Assembly (NCBI GenBank): GCA_009731375.1
Contig: BJOX01000046.1
Span: 1,184,339 to 1,212,051 of the forward strand
Length of the DNA stretch: 27,713 bases
Direction of reading: 5' to 3'
Source: Paulinella micropora
Taxonomy: Eukaryota > Cercozoa > Imbricatea > Euglyphida
Part shown: positions 9,305-17,243 of the stretch, piece after piece
Layout of the letters: each line of letters begins with the position of its first letter
Position numbering within the stretch: the first letter of the stretch is position 1
The notes under the pieces: model-generated
The model's input: only the letters and a program-made list of their open reading frames with translations
The model's database searches: none
Told to the model about the DNA's origin: nothing
Translations under genes and position numbers: made by a program

Positions 9305-12233
9305 ATGCCACCACCATTACCACCAAGACCATCAAAGAAAAATGTAGAACTCTTAAAGTCAAAGGCAAATTTAAGGGAAACTAAGACACGGGAGCCTAAA
9401 CAGAGGGAATATAAGGTTGTTGAACTAAGACCGATAAAGAACAGAGGGATAAACGGCTATACGTATCTATTCAGAGAACTTGATATTAACTTCTATGATA
9501 TGGATGCGATTGAATTAACAATTATGAGAGCGGTAAAGGACGCAAAAAGTAAAGGTATGACAGGGGAAGCAAGCATACATGTTAAGTTTGGTTATATAAC
9601 AGATGCTGATGATAGTAAGTTTTTCAAATGGAAAACTTTCAATGCGGTTAAGTTGAAAGATATAGACGATTTATTTCGTGCTATATATTTATATAATGAA
9701 GAAAACCTTGAAGCCAGCGCTAACGGATATGACCGAATTATTCAATACATGAATGTTGAAATTATCCAAGAGGACGGAGGCGGATGTAATGAAACGGGAA
9801 GTGATAAGAAACATAAAACAATAGAAGGAATTCATATTAATCCACGAAGCAAAGATAATAACTGCTTCTTCTATGTCTTCAAGGATATATTGAATTTACC
9901 AATGAAAGGAAAATCAAAACTGAATAAAAAAGTATGTAATGATATCAGAAATGAGTTTAATCTTGAACCCAATTCATACATACCTTTTTCAATAGGATTT
10001 GAAATATTGAAAAAGTATTGTATTGAAGGAAAGTATTTTGAAATGACAGACTCATCTTCAAAGCAAACATTAAAAAACTTTACAGACCCATTAATTACTG
10101 CGGATGTGCTTTGTTATTTAGCAAAAGGACATTACTTTGGTTTTATAAAAAGAAATAAAAATAAGTGTCCTAATTGTTTCACTGAATATTATAACAAACA
10201 CACCTGTAATAATAAAAGGGTTTCATATGCGAAAGCAAAACTCAGACAAAAAGATAAACAGGTAAGGTCATTATTAACTTCCTTCAAAGAAATGAAATAT
10301 AACAATCAGGATGAGATATTTCATTATGATTTTGAAACATTTACGAGCACATATGAATTACATACTCCTTATATCGGTGGCTACACAATCGCTGATATCG
10401 GGTTTAAATATGTAGCGGGTGATAATTGTATATCCAAACTTCTTGATATAATCCTTGAATATGCTGAAAAATTAAAGGAGCGAAATCCTAAGGCTACATT
10501 ATATGTTAATGCCTTTAATGGTAGTAAATTTGACCACTACTTCTTTCAAAATGAATTTATCAAAAGAAAGATAAAAATCACACCATTAATAAATAATGGG
10601 GCTATTATTTCTATGGAATACAAGAACATTAAATTCTGGGATATGTGTAAGCACACAGAGGGAAGCCTAAAAAAGAACCTTGAAACATTAGGCTGTAATG
10701 TATTAAAGGGCGACTTTGACCATAGCAAGGGGAAAAGATGGGAAGAGATGGATGAGGAAACGAAAAAAGAATGTTTGATATACTTAGAGAAAGATGTTAT
10801 GGGGCTTAAAGAACTTCATGACACACTAAATAAGCAGACATTTGATGAACATAAAACAAACCTAACCGCTTTTATCTCTACTTCTTCATTAACATTCAAT
10901 CTATGGAAAAAGAAGATAGACGGAAAATATATGATACAACTACCTAATTTAAAACAGGAGAAGGATTTTAGAAGAGCGGTATATGGAGCGAGGACTTATC
11001 CAAGCAAAAGAAGATTTATCTCAAAGCAATATGAAAAATATAAAAGAGGTGAAATAAGTTTTGATGAGATTGTTGATTAATGCTGATGTCGTCTCACTCT
11101 ATCCAATGGCTATGTTAGAATTATTTATGACGGGTGAAATCAAGGAGTGCGAAGGTGAAATGAAAGGAAAAATGGGAATATGTAACGTTGATTATGTATG
11201 CCCTAAAACTTTACTTCACCCGCGAGTGCCATACAGAGATAGCAAAGGTTGCTTGAAGTGGGAGTTAAGAGATATGAAAGACCAATGGCTCACATCTATT
11301 GATATTGAGGATATGATTGAACTTGGCTACCAAGTCAAAATCAATCGGGGCTATTATACCGAAGGAGCCGAACCAGTATTCAAAGATTATATATTAGACT
11401 TATTCAAGAAAAAACAAAACTCAAAGAAAGGCACTCCACAATATTTATTAGCGAAGTTGTTTATGAATGCTTTATATGGCAAAACCATACAGAGACCAAT
11501 AAACACTATGAGCAAATATATATCTAAAAATCATGAGTATTGGAAATTCTGGGCTAAGCATGTTATAACAGATATTGAAAAATTCAATGACGAACTTTGG
11601 CTTATATCAGGTATTCCACGAGATGAATATGAAAAAGAAGAAAAAATTACAAAACCCACACATTACGGAGCCTTCATATTAGCATACAGCAGACGAATTA
11701 TGTATAAGTATATGACTGAAGCAAACCCAGACAACGACCCTGACAGAGACTATTATTATACAGATACAGACAGCATTCAATCACATGTGAATAACATTGA
11801 AAGAATAAAAAGGTTTGGTGATAAAACAATCGGCGGAATGGATGACGACCTCGGGAAGAATTGTAAAATAATTAGGGGTTTATGGATAGCACCCAAGTTA
11901 TATATGTTAGAGTATGTAAAGAAGGATGACAAGAAAACATACTTCCATTTCAGAGGTAAAGGCTTAGACTTAAAGAAATGAAATCCTGCTTCATACGAAT
12001 TAATGGACAAGGGTGAAAGCCTAACAAACACGAGAGACTTTATAATGAAGAAGATGCACACAAGTAGAAACAGCAAACAGCAACACATTGAACACTTTAG
12101 CATACAGCACCAAAAGAATGTCGTAAAAGTAGTTAATAAATCGCGATGGTGTGGGAGAAACTTCTACACAGATAATGATAGTATCCCTTACGGATATCAA
12201 ACGATGTTTATCAACAAACGAGAAATCTGCTGA
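9305..12233 (+). pseudogene. Family B DNA polymerase, protein-primed type (interrupted)
   Basis: Replicative polymerase of the Polinton/PLV class, about 975 codons. Parts: 9305-11080, then another frame from about 11061 to 11981, then an in-frame TGA at 11979-11981, then open to 12233. Order: basic proline-rich N-terminus; a region with DNNCFFYVFKDIL and, about 95 residues later, AKGHYFGFI (possible OTU-like cysteine protease fold); a zinc site CPNCFTEYYNKHTC; Exo I HYDFET; Exo II NAFNGSKFDHYF; Exo III YLEKDVMGL; polymerase motif A ADVVSLYP; motif B KLFMNALYG; motif C YYTDTDS. All exonuclease and polymerase carboxylates are visible. The frameshift falls just before motif A. A stem-loop overlaps the 3' end. 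Whether the breaks are real or assembly errors is undecided; as read, the gene cannot give one chain. Confidence 0.92.
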
Positions 12234-12263
12234 AAGCAGATAGGAGTGAAGTTGATAAATATC
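12203..12263 (+). repeat. Boundary stem-loop A (polymerase 3' end)
   Basis: Outer stem: GATGTTTATCAAC (12203-12215) with GTTGATAAATATC (12251-12263), one G-T pair. Inner perfect hairpin: TCTGCT/AGCAGA (12226-12240, GAA loop). The strands between are AAACGAGAAA and TAGGAGTGAA. The polymerase stop codon lies inside. Same layout as stem-loop B, with different but compensated stem sequences. Confidence 0.85.
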
Positions 12264-12312
12264 AATTAATTAATTTTTTTCAATAAATTTTTTTACCACT
12301 CTATATATACCA

Positions 12313-12603
12313 ATGACCGCCCTAACCAGACTATGCGAGAAGTTTGAAAAACTCTCTATTGAAAATAAAAAAGAAACATTTTCTCTTACCGATGTTAAAA
12401 AGTTAATTACTGACGAAATCCAAATGATTGAAAAGGCACGGGCAGGCAAGCCAAAGGATACTTTTCCATTTGGTAAGTATAAAGGTAAGAAAATTCAAGA
12501 TGTTGCTACAATTGACAAACCATACCTTGAATGGGTTATGAAACAGCCGTGGTTTGAGAAATTTACTGACATTAAAAGTGAAGTAAAAAAATATTTACAA
12601 TAA
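12313..12603 (+). CDS. DUF3820-like protein, copy 1
   Basis: 96 residues. The N-terminal half is a charged helix (LCEKFEKLSIENKKE, then LTDVKKLITDEIQMIEKA). The C-terminal half holds FPFGKYKGKKIQDVATID followed by DKPYLEWVMKQPWF, the pattern of the small domain seen in DUF3820 proteins and at the end of ExoX-like nucleases, thought to bind nucleic acid or assist a nuclease. No catalytic exonuclease domain is present. The ATG follows TATATATACCA. The next gene shares the C-terminal motif, so the two are probably a tandem duplication. Function not established. Confidence 0.6.
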   Translation: MTALTRLCEKFEKLSIENKKETFSLTDVKKLITDEIQMIEKARAGKPKDTFPFGKYKGKKIQDVATIDKPYLEWVMKQPWFEKFTDIKSEVKKYLQ

Positions 12604-12631
12604 AAAATAAAATTTTACTATACATATACCA

Positions 12632-13093
12632 ATGACTGACCTGAGTACCAAACAGGACTACTTGAATGAAATTGAAAAATGGAATATTGACAGCGAAATT
12701 AAGAAACCCACTATTAAATGGACAAAGCCTGACATTGTTTCTTTCTATGAGCAATATAAACCAAGGGATGATAATGTTAAAGTAGTTATCCCGACAAATG
12801 TTGATTTTCAAGATAAATCAACATTAGAAAACGTGTTGGTTGTGNNNNNNNNNNACGAAGAGCCGAGCACACCTTTTAAGGAGACTGATTTAAAAGAGAC
12901 TGGAATTACAGAGATTAAAATGAAAGTGGGTGAAGAAATAGCACAAAGTGAAACTGATATTTTTCTTCAATATGGTAAGTATAAAAAAATGAAAATTGAA
13001 GATGTCGCTAAGATTGACAAACCATACCTTGAATATTTAATTCAACAACCTTATTTTAATAACAAAGATGCGGTAAAAAATATCTCTGATTGA
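12632..13093 (+). CDS. DUF3820-like protein, copy 2 (contains gap)
   Basis: About 153 codons with a 10-N gap at 12845-12854 of unknown true size. The C-terminus LQYGKYKKMKIEDVAKID then DKPYLEYLIQQPYF parallels copy 1 closely, while the N-terminal region (LNEIEKWNIDSEIKKPTIKW) is longer and different. The frame is open on both sides of the gap, so it is probably intact. ACATATACCA precedes the ATG, the same box as copy 1. It converges on the - strand structural gene starting at 14530, with two hairpin-rich stretches between them. Confidence 0.55.
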   Translation: MTDLSTKQDYLNEIEKWNIDSEIKKPTIKWTKPDIVSFYEQYKPRDDNVKVVIPTNVDFQDKSTLENVLVVXXXXEEPSTPFKETDLKETGITEIKMKVGEEIAQSETDIFLQYGKYKKMKIEDVAKIDKPYLEYLIQQPYFNNKDAVKNISD

Positions 13094-13197
13094 TATTTTG
13101 GAAATTAGACTTTCGCCTCCAAAACTATTTCGACAACTTCGAAATANNNNNNNNNNCCGCTTATTATTTTTTTTTATTATTTACTTCACTTTTGAAC
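13094..13197. other. Convergent intergenic region with gap
   Basis: Holds two short hairpins after the + gene: TTTTGGA/TCCAAAA (13097-13125) and TATTTCG/CGAAATA (about 13126-13146). It starts GATATTTTGGA, like the family of boundary stem-loops, but its end is lost in a 10-N gap (13147-13156). A T-rich stretch follows. Confidence 0.45.
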
Positions 13198-13274
13198 GAT
13201 GTTTATGAATATCTCAAACATGTTTGAGATTGCGAAAATGAGCGTAGCGAATGAAAGCGATGCTCATAAATATC
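13198..13274 (+). repeat. Boundary stem-loop J with core palindrome
   Basis: Ends GATGTTTATGA and TCATAAATATC pair. Inside lies a perfect 20-bp palindrome at 13211-13230 (ATCTCAAAC arms, AT centre), followed by AATGAGCGTAGCGAATGA, closely related to stem-loops H and I. It ends 4 bp from the stop of the - strand gene 13279-14530. Confidence 0.8.
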
Positions 13275-13278
13275 TATA

Positions 13279-14530
13279 TCAATGGTCTTCTATAAAATTA
13301 GCGATAATATTGACATTTCCACCATTATTACTAGTAGAAACCGATTTCTGTGTAAAAGTTAATACATCACTTGGAGACAGATAAATATCATAATTTCTTA
13401 GATTGATTTGTTGCGTTGAATTAGCATTAACATATATTTTAAAAATCGTCGTTCCGTTGGCGATAGCAGTCGCTGTTGTGTCAGTATCAACTATTGAATA
13501 TTTCGTATCTACATCCGCATACACTGCTCCAGTTAATGTTCCATTAACCACCATTCTGACGACATTCGTTTTTGAGTCTTCATTACTAATGCTTATTAAT
13601 GATGGATACACTAATGAATAATTGTCTAAGTTAGCACCAGCACTATCATATTTTGCCTTATTTCTTATACTCAATATCGGTCTTTCTGTAGTGTGGGCGA
13701 CTTCAGCACCCTCAATTGAATTCGTTATACTTGTATTAATAGTNNNNNNNNNNGTTAATAGTATTTGACCCCTCAACGAATAAACTAGCACTCGCTGTTT
13801 TAAGAATTTGTATTCCAGTCTTTGCATCATTTCTCATGACTGCTGTAAAGGGTAATGTCGTATTTCCAAGGCTTACTTCATTCGTATTAGCATACTTAAT
13901 CATATGAACTAGTTGGAATTCACCAGTCTCTGGATTTTCAATTGAAAACTTAATAGCACCAAACCCGAGATATTGAAATTGAATTTGAAATACATTTCCT
14001 ACGCTCCATTCTAAGTCTGGCATAGCCGAAGTTCCATCGCACCGGTCATCCCAGTCTTTTTGGTCAATATATTCTACATCATTTCTTTTACAATGTGCGA
14101 TATTCATTCCTTCGTGATTTTTGTAAAAATAAAATCCATCGTTAAGGTCATTTCCTATTCCAATAAATGAATAGTAATCTTTTGTATTATCCGTTGTCCA
14201 TAGAGCAGTAAAGCGAGCAAGGACACCAGTTCCAGTTCTATATTTTATTCTCCTTTTACTTACTAATCTAGCATCCGCCGTTGCATCAGCAGTTGTTTTC
14301 AATTCAGCCATATTATCCAAAAATGACACACTTGCTTTAGTTTCTGTTTTTGTCCATACCCTTGTATTAATGGTATATGGAAATATTTCTTGTAATACTG
14401 GTGTTAATTGCGCAGTTGTTGTTTCGCCGAAGGCTGTCTTCATATTATCAATGTGTCCATCATATCCTACTTTTAGGTTGATGAACTCTCCTCTAGGATT
14501 TTGTGCGATTAAATTTCTCTGATGAGACAT
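13279..14530 (-). CDS. Putative virion surface/structural protein (contains gap)
   Basis: Two open segments, 14530-13754 and 13743-13279, flank a 10-N gap. TTAATAGT occurs on both sides of the gap, so the gap is probably an unresolved overlap within one gene of roughly 410 codons. The N-terminal part contains YRTGTGVLARFTALW followed by SFIGIGNDLNDGFYFYKN, a beta-rich signature shared with structural proteins of PLVs, large algal viruses and some phages. The C-terminal part is beta-rich and Thr/Asn/Ser-rich (VNGTLTGAVYADVDT, SPSDVLTFTQKS) and ends near a boundary stem-loop. Position beside the capsid genes and composition suggest a spike or minor shell protein; this is inference. TATAAAATATCA precedes the ATG. 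Confidence 0.6.
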
Positions 14531-14531
14531 T

Positions 14532-14596
14532 GATATTTTATAATTGCGCTCACAATCTCAAACTTGTTTGAGATATCACTCTTATTATAAAATATC
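14532..14596. repeat. Boundary stem-loop K with core palindrome
   Basis: Perfect outer stem GATATTTTATAAT (14532-14544) with ATTATAAAATATC (14584-14596). Inside is ATCTCAAAC-TT-GTTTGAGAT at 14555-14574. The left arm also supplies the TATA-like sequence just upstream of the gene starting at 14530. Confidence 0.85.
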
Positions 14597-14637
14597 GTTT
14601 TTTTAAATATCAAAAAAATAAATATTTTACTTTTCAC

Positions 14638-14689
14638 GATATTTGTAAAGCACACGAAAGCGAAGCGAAAGTGTGAATTTACAAATATC
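14638..14689. repeat. Boundary stem-loop C (capsid gene 3' end)
   Basis: Perfect 12-bp outer stem GATATTTGTAAA / TTTACAAATATC, with inner CACAC/GTGTG pairing and a GCGAAGC centre. It ends on the stop codon of the major capsid gene. Confidence 0.85.
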
Positions 14690-16139
14690 TAAGACATTAT
14701 GATTTCAATTCCCTTAACAAGCACACTTCGTTGAAGAATGGCAAAAGTGTAATGGTTACGATTATTTCCAGCAGTAGTTGAAACGAACTCATATCGCCTC
14801 TCAGTGTCAAGGCTCAGACCACTCACCTCATACCCGTCGGTATCCTTATCGCACAGGGGGCGGTTATTGTCCCAAGTATCAACATGAAACCAGTTGTAAT
14901 GATAGACGTCGCTGTTTAGGATAGCACTTCCCTTCAACTTATCTTTCAAAATCATATAGTCCTCATTCTCAGGGTGTCAATGTCAAATTGTTGAAGACGA
15001 GAGCCATCCAGAGTTGTATAATATGAAATAATCTTTGCATCCGCTCTGTTATCGTTGTCAAAAGCGGTATTTTTATTTTCATCGTTGTGGAATGCGGAAG
15101 TATAAATTCTTCTAATTCTCTCACCCTGTGAGCGGTTCATTTTTACAACGAAATTTTGGCTTGCTGTTGAGAGGTTCTGTTTCCAAGAGATAGGGTATTC
15201 AATCTTAAACGGGAAACCTTCTCCCGCAATCTTCTGCTGAACACCAAGGACAACATTTGGGTCAGTCTCTACGGCAAGAAACAGATTCAAGTTTGAAATA
15301 GTAGCACCAACAGCCACCTGTGCAGCACCAGTGGAAATACTGCTTGCATCAGTTCCATAGAAAGTAGAGCGGTTAGTTCCCTCCCACACAATTCGCAAAT
15401 CCAAAATTTCATTAAAACCGATAGTCTTATCTAATTCAAAAATAGTTCCAAAAATCATACCCAACGGAAGTTTAACTTTAATAACAGGGGTAGCCGTTCC
15501 ATTACCGCCACCTTCAAAATACTTAGCCTCCTCATACTCAACATTGACAAGGCTATAATTTCCAGCAGTGCTATCGGCGAGAGCGGTATCATTGTGGCGA
15601 CGAGCATTCACACTAGGCACTTTGTAGTATGCTTGAATGGCATCTCTTACAGTATCGTAGGCTGCTGCGGTATCAATCGTTCGCCTTTGTGCTCTAGTTC
15701 CGACATCAATCTTTCCAGCATTACACTTTTGAAGCATAGCCCCGCTAGATACACCCGCCCCGTGGTTTTCAAGTGCCATAAATTTTTCATATTTAATTTC
15801 AGGCTTCCAAATCATCTTAGTGTAATTGCCAACGTGTTGAAGATTGCACAAATATTGACCGCTTCGGCTTCGCAGTTCAATTCTTTGTATCATAGGCAAG
15901 CAATCCATAAACATACGATTATAACCAGCAGATGCGGCAGAGGTGTAAGTAAATCGCAAGACAGACCTCGCAAGGTTCAAAGGACGAGTAGGGATTTCAA
16001 AGGTGCTTTCAAGTCCACCCGCAGTTGTGAGAACAACATCAGCAGACCCTTCACGGGCAGTAAGTTTGTTTAATTCATACTTACCAGTGAGCAGTTCCTT
16101 AAATTGATGGACTAGTTCTCCTCCGTATTGGACTGACAT
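14689..16139 (-). CDS. Major capsid protein, double jelly-roll type (one frameshift)
   Basis: About 483 codons, read as 16139-14952 (395 residues) and 14955-14689 (88 residues), which overlap by four bases. The second part has no own upstream signal and continues the capsid C-terminus (GSAILNSDVYHYNWFHVDTW), so I treat them as one gene with a frame change near 14975. The N-terminus (VQYGGELVHQFKELLTG), the RSGQYLCNLQHVGNY region and the YYTTLDGSRLQQFDID segment are typical of PLV/Polinton major capsid proteins, which form the trimeric hexons of the icosahedral shell. Downstream of the minor capsid gene on the same strand, as usual in this class. No TATA box touches the ATG; an A/G-rich run precedes it. 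The family call rests on pattern and context. Confidence 0.85.
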
Positions 16140-16176
16140 TTTTTTCTTTTTTTGACGTAGCGTAAATAAACTAACT

Positions 16177-16196
16177 ATCTCAAACTTGTTTGAGAT
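16177..16196. repeat. Free copy of the core palindrome
   Basis: ATCTCAAAC-TT-GTTTGAGAT without the surrounding boundary stem-loop, 38 bp upstream of the major capsid ATG. Next to it, 16201-16220 is another 9+2+9 inverted repeat (ATCTATTAT-GT-ATAATAGAT). Position suggests an operator- or promoter-like role here. Confidence 0.7.
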
Positions 16197-16273
16197 TACA
16201 ATCTATTATGTATAATAGATATATATATATCTATAGAAAAAATAAATAATTCTAAAATTAATTAATTGATATT

Positions 16274-16323
16274 GATATTTTAGAATTGCGCTATCGTTTC
16301 ACTCCCGCTTATTCTAAAACATC
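16274..16323 (-). repeat. Boundary stem-loop E
   Basis: GATATTTTAGAAT (16274-16286) pairs with ATTCTAAAACATC (16311-16323). The inner segment carries the conserved strand (GGGAGTGAA on the other strand). It is head-to-head with stem-loop B across a 20-bp T-rich spacer. Confidence 0.85.
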
Positions 16324-16343
16324 GTTTTTGCTTTAATGGTTTC

Positions 16344-16406
16344 GATGTTTGACAATAAACGAGAATTCTTGCGATTAGCAAGATAGAAGTGAAATTGTCA
16401 AATATC
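16344..16406 (+). repeat. Boundary stem-loop B (minor capsid 3' end)
   Basis: Outer stem GATGTTTGACAAT / ATTGTCAAATATC; inner perfect hairpin TCTTGC/GCAAGA around GATTA; strands AAACGAGAAT and TAGAAGTGAA between. Same internal strands as stem-loop A, but both stems have changed on both sides. It ends 2 bp before the stop of the minor capsid gene. Confidence 0.9.
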
Positions 16407-16407
16407 T

Positions 16408-17220
16408 TTATCTCTTTTTCAAAAGATTGAAAAATGAATTAAATAAACTAAAATAATTAGTTTCACGATAAACCAATAAAGTCATAACTATTCCCAAACC
16501 ATTAAGATTTATTGCTTGGTCGTTTTCGTCCGTCAAGTAAAACCTGAATACATTGTTTGAACTCGCAGATAATGTCTTCCCGTATTCACTACCAGAGCCG
16601 TCATAAATGACAGAACCAAATGGAATTTCGTTGGCAGTGTATATTTCTTGTAGCACATGATTATCTCCTTCATTCACTAAGTCTGATTGAAGATACAAAG
16701 TTTTTTCACCAGTTAGAATAATTACATTTGGCGATTTAATTAAATCATTAGCAAAGAAATATGTTGAATTTCTATCAAAACCCATTACCTCGTGAATACG
16801 TGTATCAGCATCAAATATAAACCGCGGTTGAATTCCTTTATTCTCTGACACACTGAATGTTAATTTGCCGTCCTCTGGTTCTATGTTGGTATTATTACTG
16901 GATACCACATAAGTATAATTATTTGGGCTGTCTGCGGTTAGCGCCTCAGATAGTTTATTTTTTAAGTTGTTCATTGTGTAGTTTCCCTCAGGTATCGTAA
17001 TTAAAGCCTCATATCCATCTTCGCTAAGTGTAAAGGTATTATATGGCGAAGCCACAGAGTAATACGACTTCGGCACATAGATATGAAGAATTTTACAATG
17101 TGTGGGATTGTCTAGCCCATTCATATTGACTTCGTGTGTAAAGTCGCTGTCTGTCCCCGTTATTCGGTTTTTGCTATTTATGTAATAGATACCACTACTT
17201 CGCCCACCTTTGTAATCCAT
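16408..17220 (-). CDS. Minor capsid (penton) protein
   Basis: About 270 residues from the chosen start, MDYKGGRSSGIYYINSKNR. An upstream ATG at 17235 lies inside the TATA-like TATAATATATCA and is less likely. The series GTDSDFTHEV, YVPKSYYSV, NTFTLSEDGYEALITIPEGNY and, near the end, FRFYLTDENDQAINLNGLGI matches the penton-type single jelly-roll proteins of PLVs, Polintons and virophages, which occupy the five-fold vertices. It lies between the capsid and protease genes on one strand, the normal order for this class. Complete and uninterrupted. A short hydrophobic/basic tail ends in LKKR. Confidence 0.88.
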   Translation of the reverse strand: MDYKGGRSSGIYYINSKNRITGTDSDFTHEVNMNGLDNPTHCKILHIYVPKSYYSVASPYNTFTLSEDGYEALITIPEGNYTMNNLKNKLSEALTADSPNNYTYVVSSNNTNIEPEDGKLTFSVSENKGIQPRFIFDADTRIHEVMGFDRNSTYFFANDLIKSPNVIILTGEKTLYLQSDLVNEGDNHVLQEIYTANEIPFGSVIYDGSGSEYGKTLSASSNNVFRFYLTDENDQAINLNGLGIVMTLLVYRETNYFSLFNSFFNLLKKR

Positions 17221-17243
17221 TGATATATTATACAAATAATATT

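Noticed and set aside
9305-12233. Alternative genetic code with TGA as a sense codon
   Set aside because: Several viral genes, including the polymerase itself, end at TGA in the expected place, and the large genes have no other internal TGA.
13199-13621. + strand ORFs 13199-13384 and 13403-13621
   Set aside because: The first reads through stem-loop J; both are antisense to the structural protein gene.
14689-14955. Separate 88-residue gene overlapping the capsid stop by four bases
   Set aside because: Its sequence continues the capsid C-terminal pattern and the frame is open upstream, so a frame break in one gene is more likely than translational coupling.
15594-16073. 159-residue + strand ORF
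   Set aside because: Antisense to the major capsid gene, with no protein-like pattern.
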